Assembly: GCA_002633025.1 (NCBI GenBank)
Contig: NMRB01000685.1
Span: 25,352 to 89,351, forward strand
Direction: 5' to 3'
Source of the DNA: Notospermus geniculatus
Taxonomy: Eukaryota > Nemertea > Pilidiophora > Heteronemertea > Lineidae
DNA length: 64,000 bases
Part shown: one piece after another, positions 1 through 13,440 of the stretch
Layout: every line of letters begins with the position of its first letter
Position numbering within the stretch: the stretch's first letter is position 1
The notes under the pieces: generated by a model
Seen by the model: only the letters and a program-made list of their open reading frames with translations
Databases searched by the model: none
What the model was told of the DNA's origin: nothing
Program-made: the position numbers and the translations under genes

Positions 1-2326
1 GTTATCAAACAAGGGCGGGCCCTGCAGCATCTTAGGGTCTTCTATTGAATCTTAAGGGTCCAGCATCTCGTAAGAGCTCTTGTGACAGCACTTTGCCATG
101 TTGGTTAATTGTATCGTTCCCTATTCCCTGCCTCTCCACGATGCCCAATGTCCCACACCTTCGCTTCGGGAACTTTTCCCGATAATCGTACAAAAGTTTT
201 AAGATGTCGTCGAACAACTGAGAGGATGGCAATCGCTTCATCCATATCTGAGGAGATCCGCAGTACCTAGGCACTTCAGTTCCTTCCATTGTATAGATCA
301 TACCAGTTTAAGTAATGAAAACAAAGACATGCGGGGAAGGTATTGTTCTAGCCCGTACATGGATATGATGGCATCCTGAGGCGGTGTCGGGCGAGATGGA
401 ATCGGTTCCCTCTCGATCGTGGCATTTCACGTCGTGGCGATGACATCCGTTCCTGAAAACAGGAAGAGTCAACTCTCCGTTCAGGTGATGAGCATTTAGC
501 CTTGGAATGAATATGAGAACCAGGCTTTAAAAATAGGAAAATGCGTTTCTATATTCTTGTGGTCTTTAGAGCTCTTCAGTTTGGTACCTTTTTTTTCTTT
601 CGAGTCGGCCTTTCAAAGTTTTTAAGATTGACATTTTTCTGGGGGCGTGCCGTTGGCGTTGTTCATATGGGCTTGATAGAGTATACCAATATTATTAGAC
701 AATGGGTTTCGTTGGTGAATTTATCCTGCCCTATCGGAAGTAGCATCCGGCAAAAGATGCTCAAGGTTGAAGCGATGTCATGAGTAAAAGACAATGCCAT
801 TAGTTCTGAGAGAGGGCACGACTTGGTGCCACGCCACTGGGCCTAGCACAAAACTGCTTGTGTGCCGGTATGAACGCTGAAAAAGTCCCCATGGGATCTT
901 AGGGTGCTAGAGCTTGCGTCTAAAAAACAAGAACAATGTACAGTTACATACCTATACATTCTAAGGCATGATTTCTTTCACTTAGTTTTGTTGCCTTTCA
1001 TCACATGATGCATTTAGTGCTTTTAACATCTTGTACTTTTCGAGTTTTACAGTGTAATAACATTTTGCGAAAAATCAGTCTGCAGTTCGCTACCAGAACA
1101 AAATGACTCTCAACTACGTTACCTCTCAGGTGGTTTTAGAACAAAATGAGGCGTAAACTAACATGATAATTTGCAGTCCTAATTATCTGATTTTAATGTT
1201 AAAGAAGGCATCGAATTACAAAGGGACCGCCGAAATGACAGTTCCTGTACAGGTTTTTAAAATCTACCACTCAGTCAGCTTACGAATGGTTCTATTGTCA
1301 TTGGTTACATTATACATAGCGATGAAATCTTCTTTGCTCTTTTTGTTTCTATAGGCCATTTGCAATCTGAGACTCATACATTTAGTGTGACATTATTTTA
1401 GGAGAACATGATGCATTTTCTATCTAAGTCACGTCTATGGAGGAAATATCCCAACTTTTCTCTGAATCTATACAGTGTGAACAAACCAGCTTTCCGTAAG
1501 TTGAAAGATAACGCAAAGTTTCCATTGTCATCTTTCACTAAGTATACAATAACATAAAAATAACTAATTTGTAAATAAAAATCACATTTTTTACGATTAT
1601 CCAGTTTTTCACACTTGCCAAGGCAAGACTTCAAGATGTATCTTTTTTGTTTAACTGTTGTGATACACACGGTGCACCTCCAAAAATATAGACTGAAGCC
1701 AAAATTTATGGTGTCATTCAACATTGACCGAACTCACTGTACACGATCAAATTTTTCATCCAATTGTTTGGAAGTTCAGATTCCGGGCCTGTTGGGGCTT
1801 CAGTGTATAAACCCGCATGTAGGCCTTTATTGACCATATTCAGAAAAATTTGATCGTGTACAGCGGGCATTAGAGGTTCGCCTGGTGGAAAGCCACCTGA
1901 GCAACGATTCTTATTTCTCATCACATGTTGTATCTTGGCTGTTTGGGAACAACCGTCATGTGAAAGACCCATGAAATGCGTGAGGCACATTTCACCAAAA
2001 TACTGCACCACTAGGAAACAAAAACTCGCAAAACACGCGTTGGCTTTCCATCCGTGGTTTTTCATTTCGACCTGGGACGGGGTTTCAATCTCGCAAATTC
2101 CCGCGTGGCACAATCAGCAATCATTACCATCAGTTCGAAGCAGTCAAGTTGATTTGATTTCGTTGCGTGGCCTGTCAATCACGGCAACCAACTCGGCCGC
2201 CGCGGGCTCCTTATCTGGCCCACAAATATGATTGCTATTAGAGGATAACCTTGTCAATAAAACAATTTGACGAGGTGAATCAATAGTGAAGTTGGATGAA
2301 GCTTGTCCATATGGCCATTCTTCTGG
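1..2326. other. No gene recognised; non-coding DNA
   Basis: Only short chance frames are present on either strand. None has a recognisable domain or a convincing splice context. The composition is AT-rich with no repeat array. I see nothing specific here. Confidence 0.6.
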
Positions 2327-2380
2327 AAGGAGCTGTGGTACTGTAACATAGAAACTGTCTGTTTCCATGTCAATTTCGTC

Positions 2381-2454
2381 ACAGACTCTCGGGAGGTAGC
2401 ACACACGTTTCCTCACAGACTCTCGGGAGGTAGCACACACGTTTCCTCACAGAC
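2381..2454. repeat. 34-bp tandem repeat, two units plus partial third
   Basis: ACAGAC starts occur at 2381, 2415 and 2449, a period of 34 bp. The same array is present at the equivalent place in copy B, around 3070-3145. Confidence 0.9.
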
Positions 2455-2506
2455 ATGCCTAACAGAGATACTGAGTGTAATCTGATATTTCCGTACGATG
2501 TATGTA

Positions 2507-2757
2507 TTTTTCCCATCAGGGCCGAAGCCAGGGCATTATTGGCCCTGGTAAATATGGACGAGGCTATTGCTACTCGCGTTCCTTACTTGGATGGGGTCTT
2601 TTACTCGCCCTTGCAAAGGCAGACTGTATACAAGGTACCACGGCTTACTGTCCCTATGCGACGGACTGAAAAGTCAGGGATGAGTCATCCCATATGGCCC
2701 AGGCTGGATTCGAACCTCGGACTTGCGCTTGCAAAGCGGTCGTGATATAACCACTAC
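2507..2757 (-). mobile_element. tRNA-derived SINE, copy a (head truncated)
   Basis: Read on the minus strand this is a tRNA-like head followed by a body and a conserved tail. The B-box-like GGTTCGAATCC (reverse complement at about 2707-2718) is intact. The A-box end is disrupted at the boundary of the duplicated block. The tail contains CAGGGCC and GGCCCTG, which can pair as a hairpin. The same body and tail recur at 3197, 13441, 25283, 30251, 34452, 36883, 38419 and 42873. Confidence 0.85.
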
Positions 2758-3015
2758 ACTCTTAAAAAATTCTCGTCGTACTGACAAGCTGGAACTCGTT
2801 CTCAGAATATGCTTAAATTGACAGGGTCTATCTCGTCAATTGACAAGTTTTTAACTTGTCATCCTCGGAAAAGAGACATCTTATCATTGAAACAACTACA
2901 TCTCGTCATTCAGGCTACACAGAAATTAAAAATTATGCGCCACGATACCGTTATGCGGTAGTTACAAGTACTAATAGCAGGTACATATGAAAGAAAAACT
3001 CTCCCAAATTTCAGT
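2758..3015. other. Spacer between the two duplicated copies
   Basis: AT-rich unique sequence separates the two direct copies. It contains several CTCGTC/GACAAG-type short repeats but no gene. Confidence 0.6.
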
Positions 3016-3457
3016 AAGGAGCTGTGGTACTGTAACATAGAAACTGTCTGTTTCCATGTCAATTTCGTCACAGACTCTCGGGAGGTAGCACACACGTTTC
3101 CTCACAGACTCTCGGGAGGTAGCACACACGTTTCCTCACAGACATGCCTAACAGAGATACACTGAGTGTAATCTGATATTTCCGTACGATGTATGTATTT
3201 TTCCCATCAGGGCCGAAGCCAGGGCATTATTGGCCCTGGTAAATATGGACGAGGCTATTGCTACTCGCGTTCCTTACTTGGATGGGGTTTTTACTCGCCC
3301 TTGCAAAGGCAGACTGTATACAAGGTACCACGGCTTACTGTCCCTATGCGACGGACTGAAAAGTCAGGGATGAGTCATCCCATATGGCCCAGGCTGGATT
3401 CGAACCTCGGACTTGCGCTTGCAAAGCGGTCGTGATAACCACTAGGCTATCCGGGCT
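3016..3457. repeat. Direct duplication, copy B (carries a complete SINE)
   Basis: This is the second copy of 2327-2757. Differences are few small indels, for example an added ACACTG near 3160 and one lost T in the SINE body. Copy B keeps the complete tRNA-like terminus that copy A has lost. Confidence 0.9.
3197..3457 (-). mobile_element. tRNA-derived SINE, copy b (complete head)
   Basis: On the minus strand the head reads as a tRNA: an A-box-like TAGCCTAGTGG, an anticodon-loop-like CTTTGCAAG (TGC, Ala-like), and a B-box GGTTCGAATCC. The body runs to a tail ending GGCTTCGGCCCTGATGGG. GTACGA occurs on both sides (3184-3189 and 3464-3469) and may be a short target duplication. A SINE is non-autonomous: it is transcribed by RNA polymerase III and mobilised by a LINE partner. 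Confidence 0.85.
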
Positions 3458-4074
3458 ACGCAAGTACGAACGTTTGCTACGAACTCAGCGCGTTTCGTCG
3501 TGACTGACTCCGACAAAAGTTCAGGAAAACACAGCGAGTGATTTGAAAGAGTAATCATGGGACCTGACGCGCGGTAAATGAGGCACTAGGCCGTGAGACA
3601 CTTCAAGTCGGATGACATTAACGTCACAACCGCACTAACCGCTCGGTCAAATTGACACGGTGCTCTCTGAACGAATGAACGCGGAGTGAGGTTTTGTCCC
3701 GGGTTAACTCGATTAAACCGACTGCCTCTGTGATAAAATCTTGATGTCTCCCGTTCAATAGGCTGCTAATGCTGAATACAAGTTGTTGTAATTTAGTTTT
3801 ATGATGGTAAAATAATCGAAAACTTGCCGAAGTGTTTGCTATTGGTTCGATGAGTCGGTTTGTAATTGACGTGATTGCTCCGTGCAGGGTTGGACTGTTT
3901 TTACTCGCGTCTCGAGTACTGACTGCTGACAACTGACGACATTTCTGTGGCAAGTAATAACTCTTTCACTGCCAGAGGTAACTTATCAAAAACAGAAATT
4001 CACGTGCTTCTGAAAAGAGAAATCCCATCAGATAAGCATTGGAAATTCCCACTTGTCAGAAATACATGTAGTAG
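3458..4074. other. No gene recognised
   Basis: Both strands show only short frames here, including one of 109 codons on the minus strand with no domain that I recognise. The CG dinucleotide is fairly common but no promoter structure is clear. Confidence 0.5.
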
Positions 4075-4268
4075 AGAGTTTTCGCAAAGCCCCCGAAACG
4101 CCGATGCGAACGTCTATCGTATTGTTCGCTGCTCTCTTCGTGGCATCGAACAAGGGATTGGCGTTCGCGTTCGCGTTTCGCCAAACCCATTGTTCGATGC
4201 TACGAAGAGAGGTCCGAACAAAAGGATAGACGTTCGCGTTGGCGTTTCGGGTGCTTTGCGAAAACTCT
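4075..4268. mobile_element. Foldback MITE, long form (194 bp)
   Basis: The two ends are inverted repeats beginning AGAGTTTTCGCAAAGC. The arms remain complementary for about 90 bp each, so nearly the whole element can fold on itself. The arms include GAAACGCC, GCGAACGTCTAT and TCTCTTCGT blocks. A shorter relative with the same ends lies at 26210-26335. No open frame fits a transposase, so it is non-autonomous. The target duplication could not be resolved. Confidence 0.85.
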
Positions 4269-7200
4269 ATATTCTCTTTTCTGAAAAAGCGCCTAGCCTT
4301 CCGAGAGTTAAATATGAAAAGAACCTCCATACCAGATATCTGATTTTTATTTTCAATCCCTTTTTTCGTTTTATTTTTACATTTTTACCAGCAGCGATTA
4401 GATCCGCCACAGCATAAAATAACATCCGAACCCACGTTCAGCGCAACGCAGGCAATCTCATGTTAAATTCACGTCGACGCGAAAAACACACGCGTAAAAA
4501 CCAACATGGACACTGCTTAGCAGCGCTTTCCCGCAAAAACCTGCCAGCATTCTTCCTCTTGAATTCCCCTGCTTGATCTCTTCGCGGTATTTACCAAGTT
4601 TGAATAGCCGACTGGACAGTTATGAAGCAATTTCTTGCATCCTAGACGAAGATGTCCACATTTTGCACCAACCTTCGCGGCACATGAAGAAAGGATGTTG
4701 TTTCTTATACCGCTGTAATGTTGACCAGTTGGGCGAACATGCGATCAGTTGAAAAACCTAGAATTGGTCGTCTTTTGATGGGGATGGTCACGAAGGAGTG
4801 GTGGAAGATGAGGGAAGGAAACTTCGTGCATTTATTCGACACTTTGGTAGGCATTCTGAACTCTTCTTTTCTAAGCCCTGAAAAAGAGAGCTATTTTTGA
4901 TTTTTTAAAATTTCATGGTCAACCTGGAACAGACCAATTCTGCTCAGGCCGTGGCTCAGCCTACCACAACGAAGTAAATGTTGAACTGCCGAGGGCAGTC
5001 AACAAACTACCCTGTTCTGACCGTTTTAGCCCTCCGCCAACCTCCACTTCGTTACAGCGACATCGGGTTGGCCCCATCTTGTAACTTTATGCAAATCCCA
5101 CGTCTCCAGGCGGATCGTGTCGGCCTTGATCGCTTTTAGCATCTGCTAGATTAATTAAAACATTAAATTAGAAATGAAAATGGCGGAATCAGTCCGACAT
5201 GTCACTGCTGCAACACGTGGTATGCGAAATTCTGTCGCGGAAGATGAGTTTCTATGGAAATTTCATCAGCTGTGACATGACCCACAGCATATCATCTGCC
5301 GTGTCTTGCTTACGGCGGGGTCCCAGGCGCTCTGTTTTCGGAGCGACATTACTTGGGGCGGAGATTGGTTGGGCCGGACGCCCGGACTAGACCGCGGTGG
5401 CTGTGCCAGCGCTAGGAGATCATGGCCCCAGGGCGTTTGGGAAACGGACATATGGTGCAGGGCTGATAAAATTTATGCTGTTGATTTTCCAAAAGTAGAA
5501 ATGGCAGTGGAACGACGGCTCTTGATGTATTGGACGAAAAGGCTCTGAGCAGAGAAAGGGAAACCAAACGTTTTGGTTTTGCCCAAAGAAGGCCCCAGAA
5601 TTTCTCCACCTGTTTTGTGCTGCCCCTTACTGCTGGCGATTGATGCCTTATACGAGGGTCCGTGGGTTCGAGTCTGGTAGGAAGCTGTGTCTTTCACCTT
5701 AGAAACCTGTTATTATTTTATTCACCTATTTTGTGGTACATAATTCCATTTCAACTGCTGAAAATGTGAAAATTTGTTAGAAATGTCAAAATTATGCTCC
5801 CAACAAAGTGAAGGGGTTTTCAATTATCAAACGTTCAAGTTTGATTAAGGTTGGTGAATGGGGGATTTCTTTTGAACATTTTCTTCATAACATCACATTG
5901 TTAGCAGGACGTGTGAAACTGACCTCGCCCTGTCGAGCCTCTCACCCATGCATGCCATGTGCAGGTGAACAGCAGTGTCCAAGTACCCTCGTGCGATGCT
6001 GCCCCCTATTGGAGGCAAATTTGTCAAAATTTGGTTTTGAATGGTGCGATTACACCATAACCTGAGGCTATTTTGAACCACACAATAGAAGGAACGGTTC
6101 CGTGTACAAAAGATTGGCGAAGCATTGCGGACGCTGTGCATGGAGATAGCAAGCATGCAGAATCTAGTGGCAGTGGTTTTGGGGGTACAGGATTAACCAT
6201 TTAACCCTTTTTCGGAATTTACTCGTGGATGTCTAAGGCATGAAAATACCTTCTATGTCATTCCAAAAGTATGTTAATTGCATAAATCCTTAGAAACAAT
6301 ACGTTTGTAGGCTAATCAATACTAAACAACCTTAAAAATGCGAGAAATAGTTCTTAAGCCAATAGTAATACGATTCGTTTGAAGACCTACTAACAATGCC
6401 TTTTGGACGGATTACCACCTCTTACGTGGAACTGAATTAGTCCTTTTAAACAATGTGGGCCTAATCTCGGTAGGAATTTGACTTACAATTATGTAAGATT
6501 CCCCAAAATATTTTGTCTTTACCCGGAATTAAATTAGTCAGCCCAAATATTTCTACTTAATTTGTCTTTAGTGCAACAGAGTGTACAATTACATGTAGGC
6601 CTATGTCCAGTCCATTTGTTTATAAATGCCTAATAAATTTTCAGTGTTTTGAAGTGGGCACAAAACAAAAGGTCAAATGCATTGAAAAATGGCTGATTTG
6701 TAAAACTGTCGGGATTCTGTGTTCGCTTGTCTCTGCTCTCACTGCTGCACACCAAGTTCCACTGCTCTGTAACAAAATTCTTAGCTCCATGCTTGGAGCA
6801 CACACGGTCGTTGACAGCAACCGGTGACCTAGTTTCCTCGCCGTTGTCGCTGGTCCACCATGACACGATGACGTCCCGCAGTTGCGAGGGTGTCACCGAC
6901 TTGAATTCCTGACAATCCCGAGGCAATGAATGGGTGATGTTAGAATTCGTTTCTGTCATAAAACTCACTGGTTTGGAACGGACGAAACTGTAAAAATTTT
7001 TTAAAAGTTACCGTCTGTTTCCGTCTTCTTGATAAACAAGTAAACAAACACGTTTTTTCTTCTTTAAATTTCTGCTTTGTTTTGCATGTTCCAACAACTA
7101 ATTTTATTGCTGGCCTTACATGTAGTTGCCTCATTCCTTTGTCTTGTATTGGTGATGCCCCCCCCCCCATTTTTCACTTCGGTTTTGACCAAAAGATCAC

Positions 7201-10108
7201 CCTAACTTTCTTTCTTCCTTCTACATTTATATCGATCTAGCGGTATTCGATGACCAAACCCAAACTCTTTCCTGCTAGGCCTAATTCATTACTGATTTCT
7301 CTTATAATAAAATTGCTCAACTAAATCAAAAACTGTACACTCCAAAGTAGGCCTACAACTTGTTGCTGTATTCACCTAGTGGCGTCCTTTCAAAATTATG
7401 CACATAAAAACCAAGGGTTAGTTTAGAAATCGCATTGTCACTGAGGGTCAGGAGAGATTGAAAGTACATGTATTTGAAATGCACGCAATGTACTGTTTGA
7501 ATGCAGTACGCTGGATGAACCGACATCTGTACATCATTGCACACGTGGTTGAATCCGCCAAAATAACACTATCTCACAAAAAACTATCTTTTCTCAAACT
7601 CTTTGAGGGAAATGTTGGGAGTTTTCCGGGTTCCCAATTATCGTGGGGCGAGGGTGACACGGGGTGAATGTCCAATGGATTAATCACCATCGGATGTGAG
7701 TGGAGGAATGTCCTAAGATTCCCGCCCTCAAATACCGACTTTCTCAGGCATGGCGGGGGCTTATTTAGGCACACAAAGGGGCCGCGCAGAACTCTTTCTC
7801 AGCGAATAAGTCAAATTATACACGCTACAGCAGACCTATTCTTTACCATTTCTGCCCGAATTGCCCTGTTGGCGGGGTCCTGCTAAGACAAAGCTCGTAT
7901 ACAGGGATTAAGGGGTAATTTGTAAGTTGTGAGGGTTTTTTTCGAAAGGACTTGTTTCTACAAAAGGTATTTTGTAAGAACGACACAATAAAACCTATTT
8001 TCTTCAAGTTTTGGTCACAAAACGAAGTACGCTTCGATTACGCAAGATTAACTTCAAAAGTTAGGGAAAGTGTTCAGTTGATCAGAAATTACTATAGTGG
8101 GAAAGTATCCGAAGTGATTTAAGTCCCTTAGGGACGGGAAATCCTGCTCACTTATACAGCTTGACGACATTGCCTCCAAATTAAGGGATTCAGAAAAGAG
8201 TTTGTTTAAAGAAGAAATTGTCCTCAAAGGGTTTGAATAATTAGCAGGCTGTAAAAAGGGGAAATTTATCCCTTTTCCGAGAAGACCATTCCTTCATTGT
8301 GTGCTATTTTAAAAAAAGTGGTAAATTTTGACTTGAACATCCGCGTACTTATTTTTTCTCGACCAGATGTAAATGGTAAGGATTTGCTAGGTAAAAAGGA
8401 GGACAAACTAATAATTCCAATGTAGTTTGCCCAAAAAAAACCTGAAAATGGCTATTCAACTTCCTCAACCAAATGTCAGGAGTAATCATTAGGCCTACAC
8501 CTATTCTTAGCATAACCTGATATACCTCTGTCTAATTGAAAAAAATGTTTGAACTCTAAAACTATTGTCATCCACCATTCTTTACCTGCTTTTCATTGGA
8601 GTTCCTCCAAGGTCGAGTTTAGGATTTGGATATCGTGTACCTTGATAGCCTACATTAAATGCAAAAATCTCACAATTAAATGGAAAATACCATTGTGAAC
8701 TTGTGTGTTTTGCTTGTAATGTATACTGACACTTGCACAAGTTGAAAACATGTATTTCATGCATAATACAATTAAAAAAACATTGAATTACCCAAATTTA
8801 TTCACTTTTGACAAAAGATGACCAGAATTACACACACTTGGCAGCACTACACTGAAAGAGTTTTATAAAACGTTAACTGTGTATGACCACGACAAAAAGT
8901 TGATCAGTGGTCTGTAGTTGAGATTTGTTTTATAGATTGTCAAAGGAAAATTATGGTTTCATTCAATTTTATTCACCAAAGTTGTAAGAAACCACCTGAA
9001 TCAACTAATCCTTATTGTGCCCGAAACATTGTGCATTTTGTGATGTTATGACGCAAAATGCACTGAGGCTGTTGGCAAAGTTGGGATGATATGACCAGAT
9101 AAGTTGATCCCACTGTGAAGTTGTTGCAAGTTGTGAAGTTGTTACATTAACGTGATGGTTACTCGTGATTGTATGGGGAATTTTGGTCAAGTTAGGGTGA
9201 GGTCAACTACAGTTCTAATATGGCTGCCGAAGATCCCTTTCTTTGCCAGAAAACAACACACATGAGCGACAACAACACGGGTAAATCGTGGGACAATACG
9301 TTGGGGTTAACACGACGGATTCCTACACAATGACCAAGAAAATGTCGCTACGCACCGATGATTTCGAGTCCCACGGCGAGCAAGGAAGCGGTGCGCAAAA
9401 AGCTCGGCTAAGCGTATTTAGCCCCGGGGGAGTTTTGTCCGCGATGAAGGAGCACTGGAATTCGTGATCTCTAATGGGCCGCTCTGGCGATTATGGCAAA
9501 GCCATGCCAATCTTTCCAAAGCCTAATAGGCTAATGAGGCGGAAATTTTAGAATGCGGACCCCACTGAGCAACGTTTCCAACCAAAGGCCATGTTCGTAA
9601 ACTTCTACCGATTCAGATTGTAGTATTTTATTACTTGTAAACTCTAGTAGACTTGAATAATGTCCATTTTTGTTGCGGCTTCGTTTATCTTGTTCGCCTT
9701 TAAAAAGATTAGGAACAACTTTCATCGACTTTTTATTCGGGTAATTGAAAAATACATACGTTTTGCCGAAGTCGTCAGAGGTTGAATAGGGCCAAAGTTC
9801 GTAAGATTGCTCCGGTGTTGTAGTTAGATTGGGAAAATGAATTATCAATTTACGATTTTATCAACCCTAAATCCTGGTTGGACGTTTCTAAAGCAGGGGG
9901 CAGCACTTTTAACCTGATCCCTTGCCTCTTGGCCTTCAACGTGCAACAAGGAGAATGACAAAAAAAACTTTGGGGAAATATCCCATCGCAGTTTTCTGCG
10001 GGTGTGAAAAGTCCTTGACTTCTTCCCAGATGACATAAAAACAAAGCTATCAACTTTAACAATGAAAATTCCCACGTTTCAACATGTCCTCACTTTATAT
10101 CAGCAATC
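4269..10108. other. Long gene-free stretch
   Basis: I see no recognisable protein domain, RNA gene or repeat array in these 5.8 kb. Isolated items are a poly-C run near 7149 and a B-box-like GGGTTCGAGTC at about 5665 without a convincing A box. TAGGCCTA octamers occur at about 6596, 7348 and 8490. Short reading frames overlap on both strands and look like chance. Confidence 0.5.
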
Positions 10109-10111
10109 TAA

Positions 10112-10697
10112 AGGCCTGTCTACACGATCATACATTTGTTCAAAACATCATCATACATTTGTATGATGATGTCCAAGCTTGTGTGTCGATTTCTGTCTTG
10201 TGACAATGCAGCTAAAATTTTGAACATCATCATACATTGTTCAAAACAGCATCATACACTTGCATGATGATGTTCAAGTTTGTTGTGGATTTCGATCTAC
10301 AGTCCAACATTCATGAACTTTGTATGATGAAGTATGATGGAGAAAGGATAATGTTGGATGCTGTTCAAGTTTGTTGGGAAAACCGTCCACACGATCATAC
10401 ATTTGTCCATGAACATCATCACACATTTTTTTGGGATGTTTTGCATTGGCAAGATGAAACATGCAGCTAAAAATTTGAACATCATCATACATGTTCAGGT
10501 TTGTTGGGAAAACAGTCCACACGATCATACATTTTGTCGTGAACATCATCACACAAATTTGAACATCATCATACATGTTGGTTGCTGTTCAAGTTTGTTG
10601 GGAAAACAGCCTACACAATCAAATATCTGTCCATGAACATCATCACACAAATGTATGATGATGTTTTGAACAAATGTATGATCGTGTAGACAGGCCT
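10112..10697. mobile_element. PIF/Harbinger-like MITE (586 bp) with TAA target duplication
   Basis: The termini are inverted repeats starting AGGCCTGTCTACACGATC and extending for more than 50 bp. The element is flanked by TAA on both sides (10109-10111 and 10698-10700). A 3-bp TWA target duplication is the hallmark of PIF/Harbinger insertion. The interior is built from repeated versions of the terminal sequence: CACACGATCATACATTT recurs near 10391, 10518 and 10612, mixed with many CATCATCATACAT blocks. There is no transposase frame. Confidence 0.85.
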
Positions 10698-10700
10698 TAA

Positions 10701-12620
10701 CTCCCCAAACCTTAAAAACAGTATTAATGGAAGTTTTAAATGTTTACTGTCCAGTTAATGTTCGAAGATAAATCGTTCTACCTATAAACAATACGGTCAT
10801 CCTATTCAAAAGTGGTGCACAACTATAAATGACTTGTGTCGCCGGGTACCGAGCGGCCAAATATGTCAAATATGGCACGCCAAGTCGTAAAGAAGCCCTT
10901 ATTTATTTAATAGCCATGTACTTTTACGTTCTGATATATAGATAATGGTCATTTTGCCACCATACATGGTTGGTTTTTCGACATTTGAATTTTCAGAAGA
11001 TATAATGTCCCATAAAATTCGAGATGGGAAAATTTGATAAGCATTCCTAGCGAGCTACCTATATCACTAAACTGATCTTGTGCAGAAATTTTAAACTTGT
11101 ATTATACCGGTCTAAACTTGTTCACCCTTCCTATACCATAAACAATTTCATAAAGAAACGAAAAAAAAACGTTTTATTGATTCCAAAAGGTTCGACATAT
11201 TTTAAAATTTTACGGAATATAACTTAGTTGTCAGTGGGTTAAGATTTAGTATTTTATTCTTTCTCTCTTTTTTTACTTATCTCTGGTGATTGGTTCTTAT
11301 ATCCATGCACCTTAATCCCTCATCCAACAATAGCAGCGGACACATTTTACAGGTGGACATTCTTTACAGTTACACCGGAATGAACCAGCGATACTTGAGG
11401 CGCTATTTTGACACAGAACCAAAGGAAATACCATTGACAATGAAAGTAACGTAAGGCTTGTAAGGAATGATCAACATTGGTGATTGTGATAAGTGTGAAT
11501 CGTTCTTTGATCGGAATGAAAAGCGGTCATTGTCGCCAAACATTTGCCCAAACTACTCCAACTGGACGTTGACACAGTAGTCCACGTGTGCGTGTAGTGT
11601 ATCAGTGGTTTTAGAACAAGAAGTTGGGTTTGAGCCTTTGTTCCGAGGCGTTGATGTCCCTGGGTGTCAAATAAAAGTCCTAAAGTGGCGTTTCTTGTTT
11701 GCCTGTGCCCACAGTTTAGTAAGAATGATTAAATTTCAGAGGACATAATACTAGTAATGTTGAACATTCATCCTTGGAGGAATTATACATGACCAAAAGG
11801 CAAAGACTGTCCCTTTTGCCTATCACCAAAAATACGTGTATACATGTATATAATATTTTTGTTATCACCTAGGACTCGAAAACAGAAAACATCGCCAATG
11901 TTAAGTTTCTTTGTGCGAGATTTTCGTTTGAGAAAAAAAAACTGTTTGTTGGTGTAATAACTCAAAGTTTGTTTTGCAATGTAATCATGAGCATACGTGT
12001 GTAACGGAACGCAAACTGAGTGGTGTACTAAATTTCAAAGATATTTAGATGACAAGGCAAAGTTTCCTTTTGAGAAAAGCTGAATAACCCCTCACAGTGC
12101 TCACCCATGTGATAAAACATAATTAAAGTACAGACTTGAAGTATAAAAAATAAATCATAAGCGCTTGAAAAGATCCGGGTTTTACCGGAAGTTCTGACCC
12201 GCCCAGTGCATTGTGGATGTGCACGTGTTAAATATGGTTGACTTGGTTTCGGATGATTGCCAAGGATCACAACATGTCTTGGGTCAGATACACACCATTC
12301 TTACGGTATTATTGTACAAAGTGAGGGAGACAGACGCAGCAAAATCCACATAATGGGGTTGGATAGTCATGAAACTGACGAAATATCTGCCAGTTCCTCA
12401 GATCAAACTTCAAAATCAGGGAAACCTGTGATAGGAGAGCATAGCCTGACTTGACTTGCGCAAAAATCGGAAGTGGAAAAAAGGCTTATTGTTGGCGCGG
12501 GTAACGAATGCATGGAAACTCTCGCAAGAGACTAGCCTCTGAAGAAAGTCCTAGACACCCTGGGTCAGTGGTGACTTGTACATGTCCTCATCCATGGAGG
12601 GGGACATAGATTAACCGAAT
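10701..12620. other. No gene recognised
   Basis: AT-rich sequence with short frames only. No array, RNA gene or domain was seen. Confidence 0.5.
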
Positions 12621-12624
12621 CCAG

Positions 12625-12775
12625 GTAAAAAAGACACTGGAAAAAAAGACACCGGAAAAAAAGACACAGCAAAAAAGACACTGGAAAAAAAGACACTGGA
12701 AAAAATGTCACCGGAAAAATAGACACTGGAAAAAAAGTCAATGGAAAAATAGACACTGGGAAAAAAGAGTCACTT
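12625..12775. repeat. A-rich minisatellite, 15-16-bp unit
   Basis: About nine tandem units of the form AGACACTGGAAAAAA are present, with CACCGG and CACAGC variants. The unknown base at 12834 lies just downstream. The purine-rich strand is the plus strand. Confidence 0.9.
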
Positions 12776-13440
12776 TTCACAAAACCATTGTTGCATGATG
12801 AGGAAATGGACAATTCAGGCAAGATTTTCCTCANGAATCCTGTTTCTCTGGAAGACATCAGCGCCTTAAGGGTTAAAAATACGATTGGATATTGAGTGTA
12901 AAGTTATTCTGGTCCCAAGGGAGGGGGTAAGAAGACAAGACGGCCTCCCAATCGCTTCACATCGCTCAATTAAACCACCGGGCTGAGGCAATTTCCTTGA
13001 AAATAATCAGGCAGCAATGTAACTCAGGCAGGGCTTGGCAGAAATAAATCTCGCAATGAATGGGCCGTTCCCGGGGTCCATTGTCCGACCAATAATTGGA
13101 CCAGGTCCAGTGTGATTAAGTCAGTCATTTTTGAAGGAGTTGGCAATTTATTGGCTCAACGTTACGAAATTTGCGCACCAGATTCCCGTCCACCATCTCC
13201 TAAATAGTTATTTTGTTCTGATAACTGCGGTGCTGGTTTTTCTTGGTTTCCTTGATGCAATCTTGAGAATAAATGGAGTTGGTTTGGCGTCATGAGTCAG
13301 TGGTTCGAGAACTGGTTGGAGTTCATCACCTTTTAATGTCGATGTTCAAAGTTATATTTCGGTATATTTTAAAGAGAGGTACGAATTAAAGGCTATGAAA
13401 GTTTGAAGAAAATACGAGCATTGATGAACAGTAGGTGAAA
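12776..13440. other. No gene recognised
   Basis: Unique sequence with one undetermined base at 12834. I see no gene or repeat. Confidence 0.5.

Larger units (their letters stand above)
2327..2757. repeat. Direct duplication, copy A (carries a SINE)
   Basis: This segment is repeated almost unchanged at 3016-3448, an offset of 689 bp. Both copies begin at AAGGAGCTGTGG. Each contains a 34-bp unit (ACAGACTCTCGGGAGGTAGC plus 14 bases) in two full copies and a partial third, followed by the same SINE. The internal tandem repeat is shared by both copies, so it predates the duplication. Copy A loses the terminal tRNA-like bases at about 2757. Confidence 0.9.

Noticed and set aside
5640-5690. tRNA-like GGGTTCGAGTC
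   Set aside because: No cloverleaf or A box at a suitable distance.
12565-12858. Minus-strand frame rich in F, P and V
   Set aside because: It is the translation of the A-rich minisatellite and crosses an undetermined base.
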